A stretch of DNA of 64,000 nt from Verrucomicrobia bacterium LP2A (GTDB lineage Bacteria; Verrucomicrobiota; Verrucomicrobiia; Methylacidiphilales; Methylacidiphilaceae), in the NCBI GenBank assembly GCA_000526255.1, contig JAFS01000001.1, forward strand, positions 496,001-560,000. Direction: 5' to 3'. Below the pieces are notes generated by a model that saw only the letters and a program-made list of their open reading frames with translations, did not search any database and was not told the DNA's origin. This document shows, in pieces, positions 16,044 to 24,503 of this stretch. The position numbers and the translations under genes are program-made. Position 1 is the stretch's first letter. Each line of letters starts with the position of its first letter.

Positions 16044-17081
16044 TCAAGCGGGGCGAGAAGCCTCTCGTCCCCGCTTCCGCGTCTCCTGCTCCGATGCAGC
16101 GAGGCAAAGCTCGACCTGCGCCAAGAGTGGCTCCAACCCGGGGATTCGTCGGAGCACCTCGGCGAGCAGCCGCAAGGCCACGGGAATGTGGGAGAGAAAC
16201 TCCTCCTTTTTCTTGACCAGTCCGAGATAGCCATAGGCCCCCAGGGCCTGCATCAGCCGCTGGAGGGCTGCCCAATCGAATGCCTCTTCAAGATCTTCTG
16301 GTGGCCTGAGCGAGTCCTCCCGCCACAGGGAGGCATAATAGCTCCGGAGCTCTGTTCTCCGCTCTGCGTCGAGGCCGACGTAGGGATCGTAGAGGAGGGA
16401 TGCCAGATCGTAGGCGGGCAGCCCGAGCCGCATTCCTTGGAAATCGATGAGATAAGCTTGCCCCGCCCGGATCAGAACATTCTTTGACTGGAAATCGCGA
16501 TGGATCAGATGGCGAGGGAATGCCGCGAGGCGCTCGGCGATCCAGGTGAGCCGCGGAAGGGCTGAGAGGCGGGAGAGCGGACCGGCATCCAGGTGGAAGA
16601 AGCGTCCGAGGCAGTTCCGAAAGAAGTAGCCCTGCTCCCAAGCGTAGAGATCCCGGGTGAATGGCGGCTCCGTTCGAAGCCCTCCGAGCCTCCTCTCGCC
16701 CTTGGCGTGGAGGGTGAAGATTTCCCGCAAGGCCGAGCGATAAAGGGAGCCCAGCTCCGGCCAAGGCGCGTTACGATAGCTCCAGAGATCCGAGTCCCCC
16801 AGATCCTCGATCCAGAGCAGCCCCTGCAGCGGATCCTGGCTGTAAATCCTGGGAGAGCGAACTCCGAGGGAGTGGAGAAAATCACCCAGGGGACCGTGCA
16901 GGGCATTTTCGAGTCGGCTCTTTCCGTAGCGGACGAGGATGAGTGAAGAGCTCGGCTCGACGCGAATTCGATAAAATTCCCGGTCCGATCCCCCCTTTTC
17001 GAGCTTGGTGATCCAGGTCCGGTCCGGCTCGTACTGCGGAAAGCGGTGTGCGGTTTCCGCCAGAAGCTGATCGAGGAGCAT
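16044..17081 (-). CDS. amgK: AmgK-like anomeric sugar kinase (peptidoglycan recycling)
   Basis: A 345-residue aminoglycoside-phosphotransferase-fold kinase. The catalytic loop HRDFQSKNVLI (about residue 190) and the metal loop IDFQGMRLG (about 208) are intact. GGSDREFYRIRV near the N terminus matches the GSDRxFYR segment of the cell-wall sugar kinase branch. The upstream gene, three bases away on the same strand, is a nucleotidyltransferase of the MurU type. That pairing defines the AmgK-MurU salvage route, which phosphorylates N-acetylmuramate at C1 and then makes UDP-MurNAc, bypassing MurA. Context supports the role; GlcNAc may also be a substrate. Confidence 0.78.
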   Translation of the reverse strand: MLLDQLLAETAHRFPQYEPDRTWITKLEKGGSDREFYRIRVEPSSSLILVRYGKSRLENALHGPLGDFLHSLGVRSPRIYSQDPLQGLLWIEDLGDSDLWSYRNAPWPELGSLYRSALREIFTLHAKGERRLGGLRTEPPFTRDLYAWEQGYFFRNCLGRFFHLDAGPLSRLSALPRLTWIAERLAAFPRHLIHRDFQSKNVLIRAGQAYLIDFQGMRLGLPAYDLASLLYDPYVGLDAERRTELRSYYASLWREDSLRPPEDLEEAFDWAALQRLMQALGAYGYLGLVKKKEEFLSHIPVALRLLAEVLRRIPGLEPLLAQVELCLAASEQETRKRGREASRPA

Positions 17082-17084
17082 GAG

Positions 17085-18038
17085 CTAAAGATCTGCGTCC
17101 ACCAGGTTGCCCTTGGCAAGACGGGAGTTACGGACGACGCAGCGTTCGAGCACGCTGCCCGGGGCAACCTCCGCGCCTTCCCAAAGAATCGAGTCACGCA
17201 GGAGGGCGCCGCTGCCCACGCGGCATCGCGGTCCGATCGCCGTCGCCCCTTCGAGGAGTGCATCCGGTGCCACCCGAGCCGTGGGGTCGATCCAGCAGAG
17301 GGGTTTCCACCCTCCCGGGTTTCGGTGCAATTCACGGTGGACCCAGAGATAGGCCTCGCGCGTTCCCAGGTCGAACCAGCACCCTTGGTCGAGGAGGACT
17401 CCTCCGATGCTGCCGGATCGGCGAATCGCCTCCAGGAAAACGGGGATCAGAGAGGCTGGGCCGTCTCGAGGAATCCAGGGGAGAAAGGAGGGGGAGAGGA
17501 CCGCGATCCCCGTGTAGAGGCAGGGAGGAACGTCCTCCCTTCCCAGCCGCCCATGGATGTCGACCACCTTCCGCTTCACTGGATCGAAGCCGACGTGCAG
17601 CGCGGGGCCAGCGGAACGGAGAACGAGCGTGGCCAAGTCGTCGCCCGCCAGATGCTGCTCGACCGCCTTCTCGATCGGCAGATCGGTGAGGATGTCCCCG
17701 TTATGAATCAAGAAGGGTCGATCGCCAAAGAGCTCGCCTACGTTCCGCACCCCCCCGCCCGTATCGAGCAAGATGGGCTCGTGGCTCCATCGGATGCGTC
17801 GTCCCCGGTAGGACGCTTCGGGGAAGGCTTTCGCGTAGGCTTCGGGCCGATGGTGGGTGTTGACGACGAATCCCCCGATCCCCATAGCGATCAGACGATC
17901 GAAGGCGAAGGTGAGCAGCGGCTTGTTTGCGATCGGGATCAGCGGCTTGGGACATTCGTCCGTGAGAGGTCGCAGCCGTGTGCCGAGCCCGGCTCCCAGC
18001 ACGAAGGCGTCGTCCGCAAGACGAGGAAACGATGGCAT
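17085..18038 (-). CDS. murU: MurU-like MurNAc-1-phosphate uridylyltransferase
   Basis: A nucleotidyltransferase with the sugar-1-phosphate signature FVLGAGLGTRLRPLT and KPLIPIANKPLL, followed by LIHNGDILTDLPIEKAV (metal Asp) and GCWFDLGTREAYL. The chosen start is the ATG at 18038, where homology begins; the frame is open to 18128. The C-terminal region (IDPTARVAPDALLEGATAIG onward) is a left-handed beta-helix of hexapeptide repeats, longer than in Pseudomonas MurU, so a GlmU-like or mannose-1-phosphate guanylyltransferase role is the alternative. It is the first gene of a two-gene unit with the kinase at 16044-17081. Confidence 0.75.
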   Translation of the reverse strand: MPSFPRLADDAFVLGAGLGTRLRPLTDECPKPLIPIANKPLLTFAFDRLIAMGIGGFVVNTHHRPEAYAKAFPEASYRGRRIRWSHEPILLDTGGGVRNVGELFGDRPFLIHNGDILTDLPIEKAVEQHLAGDDLATLVLRSAGPALHVGFDPVKRKVVDIHGRLGREDVPPCLYTGIAVLSPSFLPWIPRDGPASLIPVFLEAIRRSGSIGGVLLDQGCWFDLGTREAYLWVHRELHRNPGGWKPLCWIDPTARVAPDALLEGATAIGPRCRVGSGALLRDSILWEGAEVAPGSVLERCVVRNSRLAKGNLVDADL

Positions 18039-18256
18039 GGCAGAGAAGCGCAGCTCCCCTTTAAGGGGCAGGGCGATCTTCCCGAGATCGCTTGCGGGCA
18101 AGCTATCCGACCCGTCGCGGAGCCTCAATCCGAATCACCTCGGAGCTCACCCCGGGCCTGCCATTACGGCTGCCCGCTCGTGTGAAGGTTCTTGGAGCAT
18201 GTGAACTCCCGGCGCGCAGGCTCGGAAGGAAAGTCGCGGTGGGTGCAGCCGGTGAT

Positions 18257-18329
18257 CGCACCCGGCAGGATTCGAACCTGCGACCAACGGATTAGAAATC
18301 CGCTGCTCTATCCCCTGAGCTACGGGTGC
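18257..18329 (-). tRNA. tRNA-Arg (UCU)
   Basis: On the minus strand it folds as a full cloverleaf: acceptor GCACCCG/CGGGUGC, D arm GCUC...GAGC, anticodon arm GCGGA-UUUCUAA-UCCGU giving anticodon UCU, T arm GCAGG-UUCGAAU-CCUGC, discriminator G. CCA is not encoded. It sits between murU and the AsmA-like gene. Confidence 0.95.
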
Positions 18330-18494
18330 TGGTGGAGGGAGCCGCTCGCACGGACCTCCGCGCAAGAAGAGAAGGGATTTTTTTGGTCTTGGCAAGAACG
18401 GCCACGTTTTCTTGTAAAGAAGGGGCAAAAAAGCATCGGGCCGGAGCGGCGGGTTGGCTATGCTTCCGAGCGGAAACCAATCGAACGGAGCCGT

Positions 18495-19832
18495 ATGGGC
18501 ATTTCCAAAGAGCACTGGCTGCGATGGCTCCGGATCTCGAGCCTGGTCCTCCTCGCCACTCTCCTGGCTGGGGTGGGAGCGGCTGCTCTCTGGGCCAACC
18601 GGTTCATGCGGGGCAGGGAATTTGCCGATTATGCGGCGAAGCTCGTGGAGCGGGCGACCGGCTGCCAGGGAACCTTCGACTCCTTTTCCTTTGCCGGCTT
18701 CGGGCTTGCGACCAAGGGCTACCAAGGAAAGGGCGGGCCGGGTTCCCGCTTTGCCTCGATCGAGGCAAAGGGCATCCGGATCGGGATCGACCCCTTTGCC
18801 CTGCTGCACCTCTCCTTGCAAGTGCGCCGAGTCTCGATCGTGAGGCTCAAGGTGATCTTGCAGAAGGTCTCGAGCCAGGGAGGGGCGACGCCGGCGAGAC
18901 TGCTGATTCCGGGAGGAGGGGAGGAACGGAGCCCGCTTCCCCGGCGGTTCCGGATTTCCTTTTTCAGCGTCGGGTGGCCGGGAGAGCTCCCGGGGGGGGC
19001 AATCGCTGACGGAATCGATCTGCGCGGAGAGGAGAGCGAGGAAGGCTGGGGCCTCCGGGCGCGGGGAGGGCGCGTTCGGATGTCGGGACTGCCGGAGTTG
19101 ACGCTTGCGGAAGCGCACGGGCTCCTGGAGGGAAAGACGCTGCGCCTGGAAGCGGTGGAATTGCACCCCAAGAGTGCACCCGAAGCGCTGGTCGCGGGGA
19201 CGGGAAAGGTGGGCCTCTCCCCTTCCGAGCCGACCGATCTTTCCTGGCAGGTCCGGGCGTTGCCCACCCAAACCGTTCTTCCCAGCCCATGGAAGGAGCG
19301 GGTGGTCGGGGAGATTCGCGGCTTCGGGAAAGTGCTGGCGAAAGAGGGAAAGCCGTATGAGGCGCAAGGGGATCTCTTCCTCGATCCGGGTTCCCTTCAC
19401 GACATTCCCTTTCTCTTGGCGCTCGATGCCGTCTTGCGGGCGCGGACGCTGCGGGATTTGCCCTTGAACCGGGCCCAGTGCCATGTCGAGGGGAAGGGAG
19501 ATTGGATGCGCATCTCCAACATCGACATTCAATCAGGGGATACGATGACGATGAGCGGCTGGGTCGAGATCGAGGGGAAGCGGGTCTCCGGCGTCTTGCG
19601 CGTGGGGCTCCGTTCCGATCTTGCTCGACTGATCCCCCAGGTCAATGCCGGTCTCTTTCAATTGGGGGCGGCAGGCTACTTTTGGACGACCGTCCGACTT
19701 TCAGGGACCACCGATCACGTGCAGGAGGATCTGACGCCGAGGATCGATTGGGCTCTCAAGCAAAGCGTGCCGATGCAGATCGAGCGAAAGGGGCAGCGGC
19801 TCCTCCGGCGCGTGGTACCCAGGGTTCCTTAG
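18495..19832 (+). CDS. AsmA-like membrane-anchored protein
   Basis: 445 residues from ATG 18495 (the frame is open further upstream, but that part overlaps the tRNA). One N-terminal membrane helix (LRISSLVLLATLLAGVGAAA) is followed by FADYAAKLVERATGCQGTFD. The later part has ISNIDIQSGDTMTMSGWVEI and VGLRSDLARLIP, the repetitive beta-strand style of AsmA/DUF3971-type proteins that face the periplasm. It may act in envelope lipid or outer-membrane protein homeostasis. It is not obviously related in sequence to the DUF748 protein at 10931-14044. Confidence 0.6.
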   Translation: MGISKEHWLRWLRISSLVLLATLLAGVGAAALWANRFMRGREFADYAAKLVERATGCQGTFDSFSFAGFGLATKGYQGKGGPGSRFASIEAKGIRIGIDPFALLHLSLQVRRVSIVRLKVILQKVSSQGGATPARLLIPGGGEERSPLPRRFRISFFSVGWPGELPGGAIADGIDLRGEESEEGWGLRARGGRVRMSGLPELTLAEAHGLLEGKTLRLEAVELHPKSAPEALVAGTGKVGLSPSEPTDLSWQVRALPTQTVLPSPWKERVVGEIRGFGKVLAKEGKPYEAQGDLFLDPGSLHDIPFLLALDAVLRARTLRDLPLNRAQCHVEGKGDWMRISNIDIQSGDTMTMSGWVEIEGKRVSGVLRVGLRSDLARLIPQVNAGLFQLGAAGYFWTTVRLSGTTDHVQEDLTPRIDWALKQSVPMQIERKGQRLLRRVVPRVP

Positions 19833-19920
19833 CGGAAGCAGCCGGCGCGGAACGCGCCGCTTCGGAGCTTTCGGCTGGCTCGCTCTGTTCCAGGGAGAGG
19901 GGAGAGAGGAAGAACGGAAG

Positions 19921-20652
19921 CTATGCCTTCTTGCGCCAGAGGGTGGCCTCGGTGAGGCACCACTGGAACTTTCGGGGATGCTCGCGGAGGACGAGTGGCA
20001 GGTCCCATCGGCTCAGGAGGGTAAAAAGGGGTTCGAGAAGGGCGGCGACCCGTTCGGAGCCCGGAAGGAGCCAATGCTGCCGCGGCGTGTATTCCGGGAG
20101 CCAGGTGAAGGGGGAGGTGAGCAAAAGCTGTCCGCCGGGACGGAGAAGGGAAGAAAACCGTTGGAGGAGTGCTGCGGGATGGGGAACCCGATCGAGGAGG
20201 TTGGCGGCGAGGAGGAGATCGAAGGAATCGCCCAAGGGGGACGAAAGGGCGTCGCCGACGTGAAAGGAGATGCGCTCCGGGCGAACTCCCGGAGGAAGGG
20301 AGAAGAGCCGTTCGGCGGCCTGGTCGCCCTCGAGGGGAACCCGGGAAAGGAGGGAGCCGTTCTTCTGGAGGAGGCGGGCGGCTTCGATGAAGGTTTCGGA
20401 GCGGTCGAGCCCGACGACGCGGCGGCAGATCCGGGAGAGCTCGAAGCAGGAGCGCCCGACGGCGCAGCCGAGCTCCAGCGCATGGGGATCGGGGGGAAGT
20501 TCTTCCCACCGGAAGCCTTCCCGGACGCAACGGACGGGGAAGTCGGCCAGCGCGTGGAAGGCCTCGCTTGGCAACTGCCAGCCCGGCGGGCCGTAGTGGA
20601 GGACCAGGTACTGGGCCAGGGCCGGCCCCGTGTCGTAGAAGTCCGCGCTCAT
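19921..20652 (-). CDS. OvoA C-terminal-type methyltransferase (4-mercaptohistidine N1-methyltransferase)
   Basis: A 243-residue class I SAM methyltransferase. It opens with MSADFYDTGPALAQYLVLHYG, then HALELGCAVGRSCFELSR (SAM motif I), and later LLAANLLDRVPHPAALLQRF and LTSPFTWLPEYTPRQHWL. This is the pattern of the stand-alone proteins homologous to the C-terminal domain of the ovothiol enzyme OvoA. The expected reaction is N1 methylation of 4-mercaptohistidine to ovothiol A. The 5' end overlaps the 3' end of the upstream gene by four bases (ATGA), so the two are co-translated. No OvoA N-terminal (sulfoxide synthase) gene is in the window. Confidence 0.75.
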   Translation of the reverse strand: MSADFYDTGPALAQYLVLHYGPPGWQLPSEAFHALADFPVRCVREGFRWEELPPDPHALELGCAVGRSCFELSRICRRVVGLDRSETFIEAARLLQKNGSLLSRVPLEGDQAAERLFSLPPGVRPERISFHVGDALSSPLGDSFDLLLAANLLDRVPHPAALLQRFSSLLRPGGQLLLTSPFTWLPEYTPRQHWLLPGSERVAALLEPLFTLLSRWDLPLVLREHPRKFQWCLTEATLWRKKA

Positions 20653-21803
20653 CCCGTGCGCCCCAGCAGCTTGCGGAAGCAGGTGCCCAACCGGTACTCC
20701 TCGAGAAGGATCCGGGTCTCCCCGCCTCGTTCCATCCGTACCTGGGGAACTTCGATCTCGGGAGTCTTGAAAGGGGCGAAGAGGATGTCGTCGTGGGTCG
20801 CATTCCGGGGGTTGCGGAAGCCCGAGGGTCCCAGCGGGCCCCCGAGGTGGTCGGAGCGTCCGGTTGCGATATGAAAGGTGCCGAGAATCTTCTCGTCCTG
20901 GATGTCCGCCCCGGCGGGCGGAAGCTCCTGGGTGCCGAAGCCGAGCTCACCCACCTCTCCCGTAGCGGGGTCCTCGGCCAGGCGACGGTTGTAGAGGTCG
21001 ACCCGGGCAGGATCGCCGCGGACGAGCTGCGCCTCCCGGGCTTGTCCGCCACAGACTCGGACGATCGCCGTGGTCCCGTCCTCCCAGCGATGGGGGAACG
21101 CACCTTCGGCGCCGGTAGGGACAAAGTAGACTTCCCCCGCCGGCAGGTTGACGATATCGGGCTTCTCCCCGCGGCAGAGCCCATGGCTCTTCTGGGCCTC
21201 CGCTCCGCGGGTTTCCAGGGTCAGCGAGAGGGGAGTGCCCTCGATCCGGAAGTCGATGCGGATGCGATCGGCCCCGGAGAGACCGGAACGGAGGAGCTCT
21301 GCCCCTCGGCTCACCTCCTCGTAGTCGACCGAGAGGCCGCTCGCCAAAATCGTCCGGTTGAGCCCGTGCATGGTCGCCCCCCGGAAGCCGAACGCCTTGG
21401 CCTTGGCGGTGAGCGGGGCGGTCGCCGAGAAGCGGGAGAAGCAGAGGAAGAGGTCGAAGCGGGGATAGAGGTCCTGATCGAAGAGGAGGCGATTCCCGGA
21501 GGGATCGAAGGCCTCGGAGGGGAGATCGAGGTTGCTTCCTCCGGTCTCCCCATAGGCGAAGAGATCGCCTCCCATAAGCGCAAGCTCGTCCAAGACCCCC
21601 TGCCGGAGACCTTCAAAAAAGACCGCGTGGGCGAGTCGTTGCACCGAAGCGCTCGGGTCGTTGAGGAAGGCGAAGTCCCGAACCTTTCGGGGATCGGGAA
21701 GGTCGATGAGGAGGGCAATCCGCTCCCCCCGGCGCGGTGCGAAGACGGTCCGAAGGAGACGCGAGAGGTCGAAGGGGGGAAATGGGGTCAAATCCGGGCG
21801 CAT
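20649..21803 (-). CDS. M29-aminopeptidase-like protein coupled to the ovothiol-type methyltransferase
   Basis: 384 residues. The N-terminal half starts with a Rossmann-like segment (RIALLIDLPDPRKVRDFAFL). The C-terminal half has PAGEVYFVPTGAEGAFPHRW, DEKILGTFHIATGRSDHLGG and RNATHDDILFAPFK. The GEVYxxP and GTxHIAxG patterns resemble M29 (AmpS/T) metallo-aminopeptidases, with Glu and His residues in the right style. Whether all zinc ligands are present needs an alignment. Tight coupling to the downstream methyltransferase suggests it acts on the same thiol pathway, possibly on a cysteine conjugate, but this is conjecture. Confidence 0.55.
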   Translation of the reverse strand: MRPDLTPFPPFDLSRLLRTVFAPRRGERIALLIDLPDPRKVRDFAFLNDPSASVQRLAHAVFFEGLRQGVLDELALMGGDLFAYGETGGSNLDLPSEAFDPSGNRLLFDQDLYPRFDLFLCFSRFSATAPLTAKAKAFGFRGATMHGLNRTILASGLSVDYEEVSRGAELLRSGLSGADRIRIDFRIEGTPLSLTLETRGAEAQKSHGLCRGEKPDIVNLPAGEVYFVPTGAEGAFPHRWEDGTTAIVRVCGGQAREAQLVRGDPARVDLYNRRLAEDPATGEVGELGFGTQELPPAGADIQDEKILGTFHIATGRSDHLGGPLGPSGFRNPRNATHDDILFAPFKTPEIEVPQVRMERGGETRILLEEYRLGTCFRKLLGRTG

Positions 21804-21928
21804 GGATCAAGTAAAGGATAGGAGTTGGTCTCTCGGCAAGAAGAGGTTGCTCCAAGGAAGAAGAGAAGAGGATGGAGCGAGAAGCTGGAAGAAACCGGGC
21901 GGAGTGTTAAGGTGGAGAGGAGCAGCCC

Positions 21929-22999
21929 ATGAAAGCGCAGGTATTTCTTCTGATCCCCTTCGACATGGGGCTCGAGCTCGACTTCCGGGAGCCGGAGACC
22001 AAGGGTCTCATGAAGCAGTTCGCCCGGCCGAGGACCGAGCCCGTCTCCTTTCGGGGAACGCCTCTGGCCGAAGGCGATGCGGTGGCCCGGATCTACAACT
22101 TTGGGGTCGGCATCCTCCAGCTCTCCTTCTTTGTCCAGGGCGATTTGAATTTCTACGCGAACCTGGCTTCCCGGATCGACCTGCTCCGGCTTGGGGCCGC
22201 TTCGATCACCGATTGGGCGCGAACGACCGTGGGCGAGGTGCTCGCGGAGGCGAAGCAGTTCGCCACCTACCAGTACGAGGTCCGTCTGGAAGAAATCCAG
22301 GTGTTCCCGGTCCTCTCCCTGGAGCCGGGAATTGTCGGCGATGCGGAAGCCTTTCTCCGGGAGAACCTGAAGACCTTGTACGGGATGGTTTCGGGGGAGC
22401 CGAGCTATGACATTCTCTCCTCGTTTGTTCTGGACCAGGAGAAGCTGGTCAACTTCGGCTACTACGAAAACGAGCTTATCCTCATCAAGCGGTTCGGAGC
22501 GGTTGTCTCTTCCCTGGAGGCGGGAACGATCCTGGATATGATCCGCCTCGCCTACGCGCTCTACTGGAACCTCCGGTCGTACAACTCCCTCCTCGATCGG
22601 GAGATCGGGCGGGCCCGGGCGCTGGTCGCCCATCTCCCCCCCTGGCACAGGTTCTGGGTCATGCCTCGCTGGTATGAGCGCTTCTCGAGCGAGGCGATCG
22701 ACTTCGTCCGCGACAAGCTGGCGATCGTCGAGTCGATCTATCAGGTGTTCGGCAACGTCCTGCGGATCGACTCCGATTGGCACCTGCGCACGATCCACCG
22801 CTATGTGGAGCAGGTCTTCGACATCGGCGATCTTTCGAAGGCGGTCAACGCGAAGCTCGACCGGATCGAGCAGTGCTACAGCTCGGCGCAGAACTTCATC
22901 TCCACCAACTTCTTCATCGCAGTGGAGATTCTCCTCATGCTCTCGTTCGCCTGGATGGTTCTCGACACGGCCTTGCTCTTCGTGATCGCCCACAAGTGA
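21929..22999 (+). CDS. RMND1/DUF155-family protein with C-terminal anchor
   Basis: 356 residues. The conserved DUF155 core includes the VARIYNFGVGILQLSFFVQ start, an internal FVLDQEKLVNFGYYENELIL segment and the final VNAKLDRIEQCYSSAQNFIS then a membrane helix (FFIAVEILLMLSFAWMVLD). Eukaryotic relatives RMND1/RMD1 act in mitochondrial translation or sporulation; the bacterial role is unknown. The single C-terminal helix points to a tail-anchored inner-membrane protein. It is divergently transcribed from the M29-like gene. Confidence 0.75.
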   Translation: MKAQVFLLIPFDMGLELDFREPETKGLMKQFARPRTEPVSFRGTPLAEGDAVARIYNFGVGILQLSFFVQGDLNFYANLASRIDLLRLGAASITDWARTTVGEVLAEAKQFATYQYEVRLEEIQVFPVLSLEPGIVGDAEAFLRENLKTLYGMVSGEPSYDILSSFVLDQEKLVNFGYYENELILIKRFGAVVSSLEAGTILDMIRLAYALYWNLRSYNSLLDREIGRARALVAHLPPWHRFWVMPRWYERFSSEAIDFVRDKLAIVESIYQVFGNVLRIDSDWHLRTIHRYVEQVFDIGDLSKAVNAKLDRIEQCYSSAQNFISTNFFIAVEILLMLSFAWMVLDTALLFVIAHK

Positions 23000-23024
23000 G
23001 CGAGGCGGTGCCGGAGATCCCCCC

Positions 23025-23579
23025 TCAGGGCCCCGCTTCGCGCTCAGAAACGGGATTGCCCCGGTCGAGGACGGTTGGCGAATCAGGAAGCTCGTTCGTT
23101 TTTCCTTCTCGGACAGGGAAGTGGCGGCTCAGGTGGTTCGCCACCAGCTGAATGGCCTCGAGGCTTCCTTCGAGAAAGCGGCTCTTCCCGAATTCCGCTT
23201 CCATGCGGGAGCAGATCGTCTTCCACTCTGCCTCCCCAACGGCTTGGTGGATCGCCCGATCGGCGATAATCTCAATGCTCCGGTCGGGCACCAGGACGTA
23301 GAGGAGAACCCCGTTGTTCCTTTCCGTGTCCCATACGCCGAGCTGCGCGAAGAGCTCGCAGGCCCTTTCGTGCGCAGTCATCCCGCGGAGAAGCCGGCGC
23401 CAATCGAGCGCATGCTCGATGACAAAGCAGATCTCTCCGTCGTAGCGCCGTTCGGTTTGGGCAATGGCCGCCTCGATCCGCTCAAGCGCCCCCGGCGGGA
23501 AAGGCCGGGCGGCAAATCGTGTGCCCGCGCGCCAGTGGCGGAAGAAACGATGGGCGGCTTCGAATCCGTTCCTCTTCAT
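23025..23579 (-). CDS. TPM-domain protein (third gene of the lemA operon)
   Basis: 184 residues with a TPM (TLP18.3/Psb32/MOLO-1) domain: ALERIEAAIAQTERRYDGEI, ELFAQLGVWDTERNNGVLLY and EIIADRAIHQAVGEAEW. Unlike the upstream TPM protein it has no signal peptide or membrane helix, which is the usual state of the second TPM gene in such operons. Its ATG follows directly on the stop codon of the upstream gene. Function is poorly known; a role in envelope maintenance is inferred from context. Confidence 0.78.
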   Translation of the reverse strand: MKRNGFEAAHRFFRHWRAGTRFAARPFPPGALERIEAAIAQTERRYDGEICFVIEHALDWRRLLRGMTAHERACELFAQLGVWDTERNNGVLLYVLVPDRSIEIIADRAIHQAVGEAEWKTICSRMEAEFGKSRFLEGSLEAIQLVANHLSRHFPVREGKTNELPDSPTVLDRGNPVSEREAGP

Positions 23580-24503
23580 CTACCACCTTCCGGAGGCGCC
23601 TCCGCCTCCGAATTGTCCACCTTGTCCACCTTGTCCACCTTGCCCTCCGCGGAAGCCGCCGGACAGGCCGCCCCAACCGCTCCAGCCCGAAAAATCTCGG
23701 CCATCCCGCCAGACGATCGGACCGCGTCGGCCCGTAAGGAAGCCGGCAAAGAAGAGTGCCGCTCCGGCGGCGAGCAGACCGACGAGCAGTCCGATCCAGA
23801 ATCCCCCCAGGAGCGCCCATCCCGCCAGGAGCCCGAGACCGCCCGCGAGGGCGGCGCCGAGGAAGGGTCCGAAGAGGCTGCTGACGATCAGCACGAGCAC
23901 GAAGAGTCCGCCGAGGATGGGGCCCCGATCGGGGCCCTCCGATCGGAGTGCAGCCTTCGGAGTTGCCTTAAGGGGGGGAAGGGGCTCTCCCGAGATCTTG
24001 GCGAGGATGGCATCAAGCCCGACCGAGATCCCGGAAAAGAAAAGACCCTTCTTGAAAAACGGGAGGATCCGGTCCTCGATGATCCGTTTGGCTTCCGCAT
24101 CGGGGATCACCCCTTCCAAGCCGTAGCCGACTTCGAGGCGGACCACCCGCTCCTCGGTCACGATCAGGAGGAGAGCCCCATCGTCGATCCCCTTGCGGCC
24201 GAGCCTCCACTTCTCCACGACACGGATGCCGTAGCTCTCGGGCGATTCCGGCCGGGTGGTCGGGACGATGAGCACGGCCACCTGACTCCCTTTGTGCTGA
24301 GTGAAAAGGCTCAGCTTCCGGTCGAGGGAGGCTTGCTCGCGGCTGGAGAGGAGCCGGGCCTGGTCAACGACGTAGCTCTGAAACGGGGGAATCGCCGCCG
24401 CTTCGGGCTCCTCGGCTTCATCCTGGGCCGACAGCGGGTCGCCGCTCAACAAGAGAAGCGCGAACAAGATCCAGGGAACCGACCGGAGGAGAAACGCACT
24501 CAT
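23580..24503 (-). CDS. Membrane TPM-domain protein (YgcG type)
   Basis: 307 residues from the ATG at 24503, which overlaps the lemA stop (ATGA). A signal peptide (FLLRSVPWILFALLLLSGDP) precedes the TPM domain (YVVDQARLLSSREQASLDRK; VEKWRLGRKGIDDGALLLIV; RLEVGYGLEGVIPDAEA). Then come two to three membrane helices (GPILGGLFVLVLIVSSLFG and GLLVGLLAAGAALFFAG) and a Gly/Gln-rich tail ending GGGGASGRW. This is the standard partner of LemA, probably exposed on the periplasmic side. Confidence 0.85.
   Translation of the reverse strand: MSAFLLRSVPWILFALLLLSGDPLSAQDEAEEPEAAAIPPFQSYVVDQARLLSSREQASLDRKLSLFTQHKGSQVAVLIVPTTRPESPESYGIRVVEKWRLGRKGIDDGALLLIVTEERVVRLEVGYGLEGVIPDAEAKRIIEDRILPFFKKGLFFSGISVGLDAILAKISGEPLPPLKATPKAALRSEGPDRGPILGGLFVLVLIVSSLFGPFLGAALAGGLGLLAGWALLGGFWIGLLVGLLAAGAALFFAGFLTGRRGPIVWRDGRDFSGWSGWGGLSGGFRGGQGGQGGQGGQFGGGGASGRW

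Noticed and set aside
18192-18494. Upstream extension of the AsmA-like gene
   Set aside because: The extended part would translate across the tRNA-Arg gene; homology and the membrane helix begin after ATG 18495.
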